A stretch of DNA of 39,558 nt from Streptomyces sp. SA15 (GCF_002291145.1 NZ_NTGE01000041.1:1-39558); one strand, 5' to 3'. Positions 31,623 to 39,558 are shown, counted from the first letter of the stretch. Notes: generated from the sequence alone by a model not told the origin. A program made the numbers and translations.

Positions 31623-32372
31623 CTAGGACGACGGCAGCTGCTTGCCGTAGTCGACCGTCTCGTCCTTCTCCGGCTCCTTCAGGGCGAAGTCCTTACCCCA
31701 GGCCGAGAAGGTCAGGGTGCCCGCGCCGCCCCCCCGTACCAGGCGGAGCGGGTACGGCCGGCCCTCCAGGGAGATGTCGAGGGTGCCGCCGGAGCCGTCG
31801 GCGCCGGTGATGCGGATGGTGCGGACGCCCGCCTGCTCGTGGTGGCCGTCCTTGTCCACCGCGCCGTGCAGCGTCAGCAGACCGTCGAGGAGGACGTCCT
31901 TGTCCGTGAAAACGCTGAACTTCTTGTACGAGGGGTCGCCCTGCGGCACCTTCACATACTTGCCGTCCAGCTTGTGGGCCGCCGCCGCGTCCGAGCCGTC
32001 GCCCTTGCCGTCCGCGTCGGTCCAGAAGTCCGCGTCGGCCTTGAGGAAGAGGTGCTCGCCGACCCGCAGCAACTGGAAGGTCGTGTCCTGGGCGGTGACC
32101 GAGCCGGTGGCGCCGTCGGACTTCAGGCGCATGTCGAGCCGGTACGTGCGCTCGCCGACGACCACGTTCCCGGAGAGCCGTACGGCGCCGGCGGCCTCGG
32201 CTGCCGCACGCGTCTTCGACTGGATCTGGGCGGCGGGCAGCTTGCCGACCCCGTTGGTGCCCGCGTCCGGGTCCTCGCTGCATCCCGTCAGGCCCGTCCC
32301 CGTCACGACCAGGGCGCACATCGCGCCCATCAGGGCGGCCCTGCCGGTACGGCGCCGGGGAATCGCAGTCAC
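31623..32372 (-). CDS. LppX/LprAFG-type lipoprotein
   Basis: This 249-residue protein has a signal peptide ending in lipobox LTGC with Cys31. The mature part resembles the LppX/LprG beta-sheet fold: SKTRAAAEAAGAVRLSGN, LRVGEHLFLKADADFW, DGKYVKVPQGDPSYKKFSVF and GRPYPLRLVR. Members of this family bind or carry lipids or glycolipids at the cell surface. The ligand here is unknown. The GTG at 32372 has an AAAGG site somewhat far upstream. It is divergent from the MgtE-N gene, with 235 bases between. Confidence 0.88.
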   Translation of the reverse strand: MTAIPRRRTGRAALMGAMCALVVTGTGLTGCSEDPDAGTNGVGKLPAAQIQSKTRAAAEAAGAVRLSGNVVVGERTYRLDMRLKSDGATGSVTAQDTTFQLLRVGEHLFLKADADFWTDADGKGDGSDAAAAHKLDGKYVKVPQGDPSYKKFSVFTDKDVLLDGLLTLHGAVDKDGHHEQAGVRTIRITGADGSGGTLDISLEGRPYPLRLVRGGGAGTLTFSAWGKDFALKEPEKDETVDYGKQLPSS

Positions 32373-32607
32373 AGGTGGCGCTGCCTTTCTGACAAGGGTC
32401 CTTCAGCGGCGTACGGCAGCGTACCGGTGCCGTACACCCATGGCGGAGCCAGGCCGTCCGGACCGCTCACCAGGGCGTATCCGATCGGGACGGGCTAGCC
32501 TGAAGCCCACCCGAGCGGGCAATTCGGATAACGGACACCCCAAGAGGTCCACCCAGCGACCCACGCAGCACCTCAGCACGAATCCCGCACGAAAAGGAAG
32601 CACAGCC

Positions 32608-33894
32608 ATGGCAGCGGGCGCCCCCCGGATCTTCGTCTCGCACCTCTCCGGCGTCGCCGTCTTCGACCCGACCGGCGACCAGGTGGGGCGCGTACGGGAC
32701 CTGGTCGTCATGCTGCGGGTCGGCCGGCGTCCGCCGAGGCTGCTCGGCCTGGTCGTCGAACTCGCCACCCGCCGCCGCATCTTCCTGCCCATGACCCGCG
32801 TGACCAGCATCGAGTCCGGCCAGGTCATCTCCACCGGCGTGCTCAACGTCCGCCGCTTCGAGCAGCGGCCCACCGAGCGGCTCGTCTTCGGCGAGCTCCT
32901 CGACCGGCGCGTCACGCTCGTGGAGACCGGCGAGGAGGTCACCGTCCTCGACCTGGCGGTGCATCAACTGCCGACCCGCCGGGACTGGGAGATCGACCGG
33001 GTCTTCGTACGCAAGGGGAAGAAAGGTGGCGCCTTCCGCCGCAGCAAGGGCGAGACGCTGACCGTCGAGTGGTCCGCCGTGACCGGCTTCTCCCTGGAGG
33101 AGCAGGGCCAGGGCGCGGAGACCCTGCTCGCCACCTTCGAGCAGCTGCGCGCCGCCGACCTGGCGAACGTCCTGCACCACCTCTCCGCCAAGCGCCGCGC
33201 CGAGGTCGCCGCCGCCCTCGACGACGACCGCCTCGCCGACGTACTGGAGGAGCTGCCGGAGGACGACCAGATCGAGATCCTCGGCAAGCTGAAGGAAGAG
33301 CGCGCCGCCGACGTCCTGGAGGCCATGGACCCGGACGACGCGGCCGACCTGCTGGGCGAACTGCCGTCGGAGGAGCAGGAGCGGCTGCTGAGCCTGATGC
33401 AGCCGTCCGACGCGGCCGACATGCGGCGCCTGATGTCGTACGAGGAGCGCACGGCCGGCGGTCTGATGACGACGGAGCCCGTCGTGCTGCGGCCCGACTC
33501 CACGGTCGCCGACGCGCTCGCCCGCGTCCGCAACCCCGACCTGTCCCCCGCGCTCGCCGCCCAGGTCTATGTCTGCCGCCCGCCCGACGAGACGCCGACC
33601 GGCAAGTATCTCGGCACGGTCCACTTCCAGCGCCTGCTGCGGGAGCCGCCCTACTCCCTGGTCAGCTCGATCGTGGACAGCGACCTGCAACCACTCGACC
33701 CCGAGGCGGACCTGCCCGCCGTCGCCGGGTTCTTCGCCGCGTACGACATGGTGGCGGCTCCCGTCGTCGACGAGGCCGGATCGCTGCTCGGCGCGGTGAC
33801 CGTGGACGACGTACTGGACCACATGCTGCCCGAGGACTGGCGGGAGACCGAGTTCCACCTGGACGAGGAGGAGGTGACCACCGATGGTTCCTGA
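32608..33894 (+). CDS. soluble MgtE N-domain/CBS protein with N-terminal PRC-type barrel
   Basis: This 428-residue protein begins with a beta-barrel of the PRC type (about 1-155: FDPTGDQVGRVRDLVVML). An MgtE N-terminal helical domain follows (about 165-270: ANVLHHLSAKRRAEVAAAL and AADVLEAMDPDDAADLLGEL). Two CBS domains come next (about 280-415), the second ending AVTVDDVLDHMLPEDW. The membrane pore domain of MgtE is missing, so it cannot transport ions itself. In MgtE the N and CBS domains sense magnesium and gate the pore. Here it probably controls a partner, the obvious one being the DUF1003 membrane protein whose gene overlaps its end by 11 bases. ATG 32608 follows AAAAGGAAG. M. tuberculosis Rv1232c appears similar. 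Confidence 0.92.
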   Translation: MAAGAPRIFVSHLSGVAVFDPTGDQVGRVRDLVVMLRVGRRPPRLLGLVVELATRRRIFLPMTRVTSIESGQVISTGVLNVRRFEQRPTERLVFGELLDRRVTLVETGEEVTVLDLAVHQLPTRRDWEIDRVFVRKGKKGGAFRRSKGETLTVEWSAVTGFSLEEQGQGAETLLATFEQLRAADLANVLHHLSAKRRAEVAAALDDDRLADVLEELPEDDQIEILGKLKEERAADVLEAMDPDDAADLLGELPSEEQERLLSLMQPSDAADMRRLMSYEERTAGGLMTTEPVVLRPDSTVADALARVRNPDLSPALAAQVYVCRPPDETPTGKYLGTVHFQRLLREPPYSLVSSIVDSDLQPLDPEADLPAVAGFFAAYDMVAAPVVDEAGSLLGAVTVDDVLDHMLPEDWRETEFHLDEEEVTTDGS

Positions 33895-34486
33895 GCGCGA
33901 GACCGTACGCGAGCGCGTCCCGGCCGGGGCGACAGCCGCCACCCGCCACCGCCCCCGCCTCGACCAGCCGCGTCCGCCGCGGCCCAAGCTGCTTCCGGAG
34001 TACGACCCGGAGGCCTTCGGACGACTGTCGGAGCGGATCGCCCGCTTCATCGGCACCGGGCGGTTCCTCGTCTGGATGACGGTCGTGATCATCGTCTGGG
34101 TCGCCTGGAACACCCTCGCGCCGCGCCACCTGCGATGGGACGAGTACCCGTTCATCTTCCTGACCCTGATGCTGTCCCTCCAGGCCTCCTACGCGGCCCC
34201 GCTGATCCTGCTCGCGCAGAACCGGCAGGACGACCGCGCCCGGGTCGACCTCGCACAGGACCGCAAGCAGAACGAGCGGTCGATCGCGGACACCGAATAC
34301 CTGACCCGGGAGATCGCCGCCCTGCGCATCGGCCTGGGCGAGGTCGCCACCCGCGACTGGATCCGCTCCGAGCTCCAGGACGTGGTCAAGGAGCTGGAGG
34401 GGCGCCGGGACGGCCATCACGAGCACAGCGCATTCCACGCGGTCTCGGCGGAGCGGACACGGCGACGTGACGTAGACGACCGGTGA
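33884..34486 (+). CDS. DUF1003 membrane protein
   Basis: This 200-residue protein has two membrane helices, FLVWMTVVIIVWVAWNTL and YPFIFLTLMLSLQASYAAPL. The QNRQDDRARVDLAQD stretch immediately after is the DUF1003 hallmark. A coiled-coil C-terminus and a His-rich tail follow. DUF1003 proteins are thought to be related to ion transport or its control, but no activity is proven to my knowledge. ATG 33884 overlaps the upstream gene by 11 bases with GAGGAGGAGG as ribosome site, so the two are made together. Mrp follows after 43 bases. Confidence 0.92.
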   Translation: MVPERETVRERVPAGATAATRHRPRLDQPRPPRPKLLPEYDPEAFGRLSERIARFIGTGRFLVWMTVVIIVWVAWNTLAPRHLRWDEYPFIFLTLMLSLQASYAAPLILLAQNRQDDRARVDLAQDRKQNERSIADTEYLTREIAALRIGLGEVATRDWIRSELQDVVKELEGRRDGHHEHSAFHAVSAERTRRRDVDDR

Positions 34487-34516
34487 CGGGCTTTCCGGGG
34501 CGCTTGTGCAGCGCCG

Positions 34517-34522
34517 TACCAT
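34517..34522 (+). promoter_or_regulatory. -10 hexamer TACCAT, near-leaderless start of mrp
   Basis: TACCAT is seven bases before ATG 34530, without a Shine-Dalgarno sequence. The -35 region is weak. Confidence 0.55.
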
Positions 34523-34529
34523 CGTCCTT

Positions 34530-35663
34530 ATGGCTACGGAAGACGCGGTGCGCGAAGCACTGGCGACGGTGAACGACCCCGAGATCAACCGCCCCATTAC
34601 CGAACTCGGGATGGTCAAATCGGTGGAGATCGGTGCGGACGGAGCGGTCGCGGTCACCGTGTACCTGACGGTCTCCGGCTGCCCCATGCGCGAAACGATC
34701 ACGCAGCGGGTGACGGACGCGGTCTCGGGCGTCGAGGGCGTCACCCGCGTCGACGTCACGCTGGACGTGATGAGCGACGAGCAGCGCAAGGAACTGGCGA
34801 CCGCGCTGCGCGGCGGCCAGACCGAGCGCGAGGTCCCCTTCGCCAAGCCGGGCTCGCTGACCCGCGTCTACGCGGTCGCGTCCGGCAAGGGCGGCGTCGG
34901 CAAGTCGTCGGTGACGGTGAACCTCGCGGCGGCGATGGCGGCCGACGGACTGAAGGTCGGTGTCGTCGACGCCGACATCTATGGCCACTCGGTGCCGCGC
35001 ATGCTGGGCGCCGACGGCAGTCCGACCCAGGTCGAGAACATGATCATGCCGCCGTCCGCGCACGGCGTGAAGGTCATCTCGATCGGCATGTTCACCCCCG
35101 GCAACGCCCCGGTCGTCTGGCGCGGCCCGATGCTCCACCGCGCCCTCCAGCAGTTCCTGGCGGACGTGTACTGGGGCGACCTGGACGTCCTGCTGCTCGA
35201 CCTGCCGCCCGGCACGGGCGACATCGCGATCTCCGTGGCGCAGCTGGTCCCGAACGCGGAGATCCTGGTCGTGACGACCCCGCAGCAGGCGGCCGCCGAG
35301 GTGGCCGAGCGGGCGGGCTCCATCGCGGTCCAGACGCACCAGAAGATCGTCGGCGTGGTGGAGAACATGTCCGGTCTCCCGTGCCCCCACTGCGGCGAGA
35401 TGGTCGACGTCTTCGGCACGGGCGGCGGCCAGGCGGTCGCGGACGGCCTCACGCGCACGACGGGTGCGTCCGTCCCGGTCCTCGGCAACATCCCCATCGA
35501 CGTCCGCCTCCGCGAGGGCAGCGACGAGGGCAAGCCGGTGGTCCTGACGGACCCGGACTCCTCGGCGGCCTCGGCGCTGCGAGCGATCGCGGGGAAGCTG
35601 GGGGGACGGCAGCGGGGCCTTTCGGGACTGTCCCTGGGGATCACGCCGCGCAACAAGTTCTAG
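34530..35663 (+). CDS. mrp: Mrp/ApbC/NBP35-family iron-sulfur cluster carrier ATPase
   Basis: This 377-residue cytosolic protein has an N-terminal MIP18/DUF59 domain (about 1-95: LATVNDPEINRPITELGMV, YLTVSGCPMRE). A deviant P-loop ATPase follows. SGKGGVGKSS from residue 118 is the Mrp-type Walker A, GVVDADIYGHSVPRMLG comes next and LLDLPPGTGDI is Walker B. LPCPHCGEM gives the CxxC (285 and 288) that binds a [4Fe-4S] cluster at the dimer interface. The protein carries clusters to apo-proteins. ATG 34530 has no ribosome site, but TACCAT seven bases upstream suggests a short or absent leader. A very strong terminator follows. M. tuberculosis mrp (Rv1229c) is in the same context. Confidence 0.96.
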   Translation: MATEDAVREALATVNDPEINRPITELGMVKSVEIGADGAVAVTVYLTVSGCPMRETITQRVTDAVSGVEGVTRVDVTLDVMSDEQRKELATALRGGQTEREVPFAKPGSLTRVYAVASGKGGVGKSSVTVNLAAAMAADGLKVGVVDADIYGHSVPRMLGADGSPTQVENMIMPPSAHGVKVISIGMFTPGNAPVVWRGPMLHRALQQFLADVYWGDLDVLLLDLPPGTGDIAISVAQLVPNAEILVVTTPQQAAAEVAERAGSIAVQTHQKIVGVVENMSGLPCPHCGEMVDVFGTGGGQAVADGLTRTTGASVPVLGNIPIDVRLREGSDEGKPVVLTDPDSSAASALRAIAGKLGGRQRGLSGLSLGITPRNKF

Positions 35664-35671
35664 ATCTTCCT

Positions 35672-35721
35672 CTACGACGATGGGGGCGCCGTCTCAGCGG
35701 ACGGCGCCCCCATCGTCGTAG
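35672..35721. terminator. 22-bp perfect hairpin, bidirectional terminator
   Basis: Arms 35672-35693 and 35700-35721 are perfectly complementary over 22 bases (beginning CTACGACGATGGGGGCGCC) with a 6-base loop. It sits between the convergent mrp and hypothetical genes. Confidence 0.95.
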
Positions 35722-35728
35722 CACCGCG

Positions 35729-36385
35729 CTATGCGTACGCCGCGATGTCCTTGATCATGGCGAACCCGAGACCGTACGCGCTCATGCCTCTCCCGTACGC
35801 CCCCACGTGCACCCCCTCCTGGGTCGACCCGGCCAGCACCCAGCCGAACTCGGACTCGCGGTAGTGGAACGGCCTCGGCACCCCGTCCACGGGCAGGGAC
35901 AGCGTCGACCAGTCCGAACCGTCCAGGTCGTCCGCGAGAGCCCACGCCGTTTCCGTCTGCTGCTCCAGCCAGTCGTCGCGCAGGGAGTGGTCCATCTGGC
36001 CGGGCCAGGTGAAGGTCAGCAACCCCACACCCGCGAGCCAGGCCGCCGAGGAAACCGACGTGGCCTCCAGCAGCCCCGTACCGTCCGCGCTCCTCCGGGA
36101 CGGATTCGCCGCGACGGTCACCACCACCGCGAACTTCTCCTTGTCCTCCGTGGCCTCGTTCCGTACGGAGGGTTCGTCACCGTGCCCGATCGAACCGTGT
36201 TCCACGGCCCCATCGGCCGCCGTACCGACCTGCATCAGCCAGCGCGGCCCCGTGAAGGCCTCATCGAGGCCGTACCACGGGAAGGGCGCCAGCAGGTAGC
36301 CGTCCACCGTGCGCCGGGCGGAGGGGACCTGTTGTCCGTCCTCCGCGGCCGGCGCCTGCGCGACTGCCCGACTCGTCGTCTCCAT
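35729..36385 (-). CDS. hypothetical protein
   Basis: This 218-residue protein is not recognised. It has no signal peptide and is probably cytosolic. Landmarks include DGYLLAPFPWYGLDEAFTGP, a conserved-looking RWLMQVGTA, FAVVVTVAANPSRR, TWPGQMDHSLRDDWLEQQ and a C-terminal GAYGRGMSAYGLGFAMIKDI. Aromatic and glycine content suggests a compact beta-rich fold. ATG 36385 has GAGGAGG eleven bases upstream. A longer form from ATG 36484 is possible but adds a Cys/Arg-rich segment with poor coding character. It lies between tatB and the strong terminator. Similar genes may exist in the same place in other Streptomyces. Confidence 0.75.
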   Translation of the reverse strand: METTSRAVAQAPAAEDGQQVPSARRTVDGYLLAPFPWYGLDEAFTGPRWLMQVGTAADGAVEHGSIGHGDEPSVRNEATEDKEKFAVVVTVAANPSRRSADGTGLLEATSVSSAAWLAGVGLLTFTWPGQMDHSLRDDWLEQQTETAWALADDLDGSDWSTLSLPVDGVPRPFHYRESEFGWVLAGSTQEGVHVGAYGRGMSAYGLGFAMIKDIAAYA

Positions 36386-36611
36386 GTGCCCGGACGCCTC
36401 CTCGCTCTCGTCGGACCGTACGGCCCGCCCCCCTTCGGGCGGCGTTGCTCGTTGTGTACGGCCCGCACAACAACTCGGCAGCATAGCCACACCACTGCGA
36501 GCAGCCGGGAAGCCTCCCGGCGCGTGGGTCGCTCAAGGGGGCGCGTTCAGGCCGTACTGAGGCGCAGGAGGAGTATGAAACGCATCACGTACGGGGGAAC
36601 ATGACTACGCC

Positions 36612-37061
36612 TCAGGTGGCGTCCGCGTCGAACGGCGGACGGTCGTCGCCGGGGCTCTCGGGCTTCTTGGTCATGTCGACGCGGGCTCCCGAGGAGCCGG
36701 CGGAATCGGAGGACCCGGAGGACGAGGACGATTCCGACTCACGGCCGTGCACGGCGTCCGTGACCTCGGCCATCTCCTTCTTCAGGTCGAAGCCGTTGCG
36801 GATCTCTTTGAGCCCCAGCTCGTCGTTGTCCAGCTGCTTGCGGATGAACGTCTTGGGGTTGAGGTCCTCGAACTCGAAGTCCTTGAATTCCGGGCCGAGT
36901 TCCTGCCGGATGTCCTGCTTGGCGCTCTCCGAGAACTCACGGATCTTGCGGACGGTCCGCATGACGTCCTGGATGACCTTCGGGAGCTTGTCCGGACCGA
37001 AGACGAGCACGGCAAGGACAACGAGCGTAATCAGCTCGAGCGGTCCTATGTCATTGAACAC
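36612..37061 (-). CDS. tatB: TatB, twin-arginine translocase subunit
   Basis: This 149-residue protein starts VFNDIGPLELITLVVLAVLV, one membrane helix, then FGPDKLPKVIQDV, the conserved hinge and amphipathic helix of TatA/TatB proteins. A charged C-terminal region (KEIRNGFDLKKEMAEVTDAV) and an acidic Ser-rich tail are typical of TatB. With TatC it forms the receptor for folded proteins carrying RR signal peptides, important for many Streptomyces enzymes. The GTG 37061 has AAGGAG six bases upstream, so the in-frame ATG 78 bases upstream is not the start. Placement after the htrA-like gene matches M. tuberculosis Rv1224. Confidence 0.95.
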   Translation of the reverse strand: MFNDIGPLELITLVVLAVLVFGPDKLPKVIQDVMRTVRKIREFSESAKQDIRQELGPEFKDFEFEDLNPKTFIRKQLDNDELGLKEIRNGFDLKKEMAEVTDAVHGRESESSSSSGSSDSAGSSGARVDMTKKPESPGDDRPPFDADAT

Positions 37062-37311
37062 CTGAAGCTCCTTGCGATGTCCTCGGTCCTCGGCCCTCGG
37101 TGGTCTGTGCGGGTCTTCCGTGGTCCGGGCCGGGTCCACGGTACCCGGCGATCCCGTACGACCGGTACTGTCCCGAGGCCTCCGAATGCGGGTACGTGTG
37201 GGCTTTTCCGGGTTGTTTGCCTAGTGGGGCGGGTGATGGGGCGGCGGCGGGGCCTCTTCTGTGACATTTATGTGAGTCTCGCTTCGGCTCGGCCGCTGCC
37301 TCCCCGCCCGC

Positions 37312-39069
37312 TCAGCCATCGGAGGACCCGAGCACCAGCGAGATCTTCCGCTCCTTGCCGTCGCGCTCCAGGGTGAGTTCGAGGCGGTCGCCGGGGCGGT
37401 GGGCCCGGGTCTTGACGATGAGCTCCTCACCGGAGTGGATACGCGCGCCGTCGACCTCGGTGATGACGTCGCCGGCCTCGATGCCTGCCCTGTCGCCGGG
37501 TCCGCCCACGGTGACCGCCGGGCCGCCGCCGCTGCCTTTCCCGTCCACGCGCGCGCCGTCACCCGAGTAGTCCATGTCGAGGGTGACGCCGATCACCGGG
37601 TGGGTGGCCTTGCCGGTGTTGATCAGTTCCTCGGCGACGCGCTTGGCCTGGTTGACGGGGATGGCGAAACCGAGGCCGATGGAGCCGGACTGGCCGCCGC
37701 CGGAGTCGGAGCCGTCGTCGGCGGAGCGGATGGCGGAGTTGATGCCGATGACGCGGGCGCGGGAGTCGAGAAGGGGCCCGCCGGAATTGCCGGGATTTAT
37801 GGGCGCGTCGGTCTGCAACGCATCGACATACGACACGTCACTCGCGTCGCCGCTCTCGCCGCCGGCCGTGATGGGCCGCTCCTTGGCGCTGATGATGCCG
37901 GAGGTGACGGTGCCCGCCAGGTCGAAGGGGGCGCCGATGGCGACGACGGGGTCGCCGACCTGGACGTTGTCGGAGTTGCCGAGGGTCATGGGCTTGAGCC
38001 CGCTGACGCCGCTCACCTTCACGACGGCGAGGTCGTAGCCGCTGTCCCGCCCGACGACGGTGGCCTTGGCGGTGTCCCCGCTGTGGAAGGTCACGGTGAT
38101 CTCGCCGTCGGACCCGGCGGGCTCCACGACGTGGTTGTTGGTGAGGATGTGACCGCGACCGTCGAGCACGAATCCGGTGCCGGTGCCCTGCTCCTCGGAT
38201 CCGGTCACATGCAGGGTCACCACGCTGGGCAGGGCCCGCGCGGCGATCCCGGCCACACTGTCCGCGGCCCGCCCGGCCGACTCCACACCGGCCTGCGGCA
38301 ACTCCACGCTCCCCGCCACGCCGCCGTTGCGCTCCAGATGCGCCCCTACGACGCCACCGACGCCCCCTGAGACGACGGCGAGCAGCACGGCAGCCCCGAC
38401 GAGGCCCTTCCTGACCCGGCTGCGCCGCTGATCCGTACTGGGGACCGCCGCGCCGTTCTGCTGGAGGGGGGCGGGGACCGGGGCCCAGGGATCGTAGTTC
38501 TGCCAGGGGGTGGAGGAAGGCGGGGGCGGAGGTGGGGTTGGGGCCGGGGGTGGAGTTGTGGCCGGGGCGGTGGGGGACGGTGCCTGGGGTGGGGGCGGCG
38601 TCGGCGCCGGGACCGCCGTGCCGTGCGCGGGCGTGGTCGCCGGGTGCTGCACGGGCGGCGCGGGGGCCCAGGGGCCCGGCTCGCCGTACGGCGGGGTGCT
38701 GTAGGGGTCGGGGTCGTGCAGGGGCTTGGGGCGCTCGCTGACGGGCGCTACGGGCCCGCCCGAACGTGCCGCCACGGTCTCGGAAACGTTCTCCCCGGCA
38801 GACGCACCCTCAGCTGCCGTCGTCCGCGCGTCGCCTGTCGGCGTACCCGCTGCCCCCGGACCCGCATCCGGCCGGCGCAGTTCGAAGTCGCCCTCCGTGG
38901 AGGACGGGTCGGAGGACACGTCCTGCGGAGCCCTCAGCTCGAAGTCACCGTCGGATCTGTCGGGACGGTGGCCCGCCCCGGTGTCGTCCGATGTCCCCGT
39001 ACCGCCCGGCGGCACCTCGTCGGGCGTCGGCGCGGCTCCCCCCGCCCTCGTGGGCTTCCCCTCGTTCAT
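37312..39069 (-). CDS. HtrA/DegP-like membrane-anchored serine protease with PDZ domain
   Basis: This 585-residue protein has a long, disordered cytosolic N-terminus (1-215) rich in Pro, Ser and Asp. A membrane anchor, VGAAVLLAVVSGGVGGVVGA, lies near residue 225-245. A trypsin-like domain faces outward, with His313 in TNNHVVEP, Asp346 in SGYDLAVVKV and Ser429 in GNSGGPLLD. A PDZ domain at about 480-580 includes VGGPGDRAGIEAGDVITEVDG. The enzyme degrades or refolds damaged envelope proteins and may release stress signals. ATG 39069 follows GGGGAGAG directly. In M. tuberculosis the same order sigE-rseA-htrA-tatB occurs (Rv1221 to Rv1224). The next gene here is the probable anti-sigma factor. 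Confidence 0.95.
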   Translation of the reverse strand: MNEGKPTRAGGAAPTPDEVPPGGTGTSDDTGAGHRPDRSDGDFELRAPQDVSSDPSSTEGDFELRRPDAGPGAAGTPTGDARTTAAEGASAGENVSETVAARSGGPVAPVSERPKPLHDPDPYSTPPYGEPGPWAPAPPVQHPATTPAHGTAVPAPTPPPPQAPSPTAPATTPPPAPTPPPPPPSSTPWQNYDPWAPVPAPLQQNGAAVPSTDQRRSRVRKGLVGAAVLLAVVSGGVGGVVGAHLERNGGVAGSVELPQAGVESAGRAADSVAGIAARALPSVVTLHVTGSEEQGTGTGFVLDGRGHILTNNHVVEPAGSDGEITVTFHSGDTAKATVVGRDSGYDLAVVKVSGVSGLKPMTLGNSDNVQVGDPVVAIGAPFDLAGTVTSGIISAKERPITAGGESGDASDVSYVDALQTDAPINPGNSGGPLLDSRARVIGINSAIRSADDGSDSGGGQSGSIGLGFAIPVNQAKRVAEELINTGKATHPVIGVTLDMDYSGDGARVDGKGSGGGPAVTVGGPGDRAGIEAGDVITEVDGARIHSGEELIVKTRAHRPGDRLELTLERDGKERKISLVLGSSDG

Positions 39070-39177
39070 GCTCTCCCCACAGTCACGGCCTGCCCCGGCA
39101 TGGCTCGTCGGCGCTGGCCGCAGTTCGTCGACTTCCCTGGATTCAACCAGTTTCGCCCGCCGCGGCGCAGAGGCCGG

Positions 39178-39558
39178 TCAGCGGGCAGTACCCGAAGAGG
39201 CGGACGGTGACGACGCTGAGGTGCTGTCGGGGACGGGTCCGGCGAGCAGGCCGGGTGCCTGGAGGTCCGGGGTCGTGGACCACGCGGTCAGGGTGATCGG
39301 CGGGGTGGCACTGAGCGGACGTATCAGAGGAGACATGGCGGCCGCACCGGCCAGCACGGGAGCGGTCAGTGAGTGGACGCCCTCCTCGACCGCCGCAGGC
39401 GCCGGCACGCCCGGCAGCAGCGGTGCGGACACCTCGGTCGGGGCGACCGGGGCGCCACCGAGCGCTCCTCCGTGTCCCTGGCCCTGCGCGAGCAGCGGGC
39501 CGGTCCCACGGCGCCGGCTCTCGGGCGCCGTGGCGGCTCCCGTGCCCTGCGTGCGAGC
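39178..39558 (-). CDS. C-terminal part of the probable anti-sigma factor (RseA position)
   Basis: The frame is open to the window edge and encodes about 126 C-terminal residues. They are low-complexity, Ala/Gly/Pro/Ser/Thr-rich with little predicted fold: GTGPLLAQGQGHGG, PLLPGVPAPAAVEEGVHSL and a Ser-rich end. No zinc-finger motif is visible because the N-terminus is outside. The assignment rests on position: the gene just upstream of htrA-tatB in actinobacteria is the anti-sigma factor of a SigE-type sigma factor. Confidence is high that it is coding, moderate for identity. Confidence 0.6.
   Translation of the reverse strand, partial: ARTQGTGAATAPESRRRGTGPLLAQGQGHGGALGGAPVAPTEVSAPLLPGVPAPAAVEEGVHSLTAPVLAGAAAMSPLIRPLSATPPITLTAWSTTPDLQAPGLLAGPVPDSTSASSPSASSGTAR

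Noticed and set aside
36575..37065. Nine-codon frame MKRITYGGT with a perfect AGGAGG site, then a 154-codon plus-strand frame opposite tatB
   Set aside because: The long frame is antisense to tatB and low in sequence logic. The nine-codon frame has only three bases between ribosome site and ATG. Possibly chance; no independent support.
37255..37285. TGTGACATTTATGTGAG as a CRP-like site before tatB
   Set aside because: The half-sites are in direct rather than inverted orientation and only partly match.
1..39558. tRNA, rRNA, CRISPR arrays, intact insertion sequences or prophage genes
   Set aside because: No cloverleaf, regularly spaced repeat-spacer pattern, transposase or phage protein was found on reading both strands.

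Overview
The window reads as core chromosome of a Streptomyces-type actinomycete. The DNA is very GC-rich, coding frames end their codons in G or C, and start codons are often GTG. The gene set also fits: DUF3107, DUF3152, DUF6758, paired Tap-like lipoprotein peptidases, MoeZ, and an htrA-tatB pair beside a partial gene placed where the anti-sigma gene should be. I see no tRNA, rRNA, CRISPR array, phage or intact insertion sequence. Gene order recalls two separate Mycobacterium tuberculosis neighbourhoods: Rv3202c to Rv3211 (left half) and Rv1222 to Rv1239c (right half).

Positions 1-8,500: N-terminal part of an AdnAB/UvrD-like helicase, an alkyltransferase-like DNA repair protein without the acceptor cysteine, a large LPG-synthase-type membrane protein with a degenerate kinase-like centre, a 166-bp fold-back element bounded by TA, and two tandem lipoprotein peptidases.

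Positions 8,500-17,740 (all minus strand): moeZ; a four-gene polysaccharide-like set (PelF-like glycosyltransferase, multi-pass membrane protein, NAD-dependent sugar epimerase, Spherulin4/GH114-like hydrolase); a DUF3152 protein with a metzincin-like zinc motif; and an alpha/beta hydrolase. The four-gene set resembles a reduced Pel-type exopolysaccharide system and is the best candidate here for an undescribed system.

Positions 17,740-26,200: a small acidic protein, a TetR regulator, DUF3107, a small membrane protein, a ferritin-like protein, a DEAD-box RNA helicase with an apparent CTG start and a long basic repeat tail, an alpha/beta hydrolase, a NYN-domain protein, and a 50-residue protein closed by a strong terminator.

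Positions 26,200-36,400: MarC-like and PHP-domain proteins, DUF6758, a SUFU-domain protein, CorA with a long leader, a conserved hypothetical, an LppX/LprG-type lipoprotein, a soluble MgtE-N/CBS protein coupled to a DUF1003 membrane protein, Mrp, and a hypothetical. Positions 36,400-39,558: tatB, htrA-like protease, and the C-terminal end of the probable anti-sigma factor, forming an envelope-stress and secretion block.

A recurring feature is a TAnnnT -10 hexamer lying 5-7 nt before the start codon without a ribosome binding site. It is seen at seven genes and suggests leaderless transcripts.
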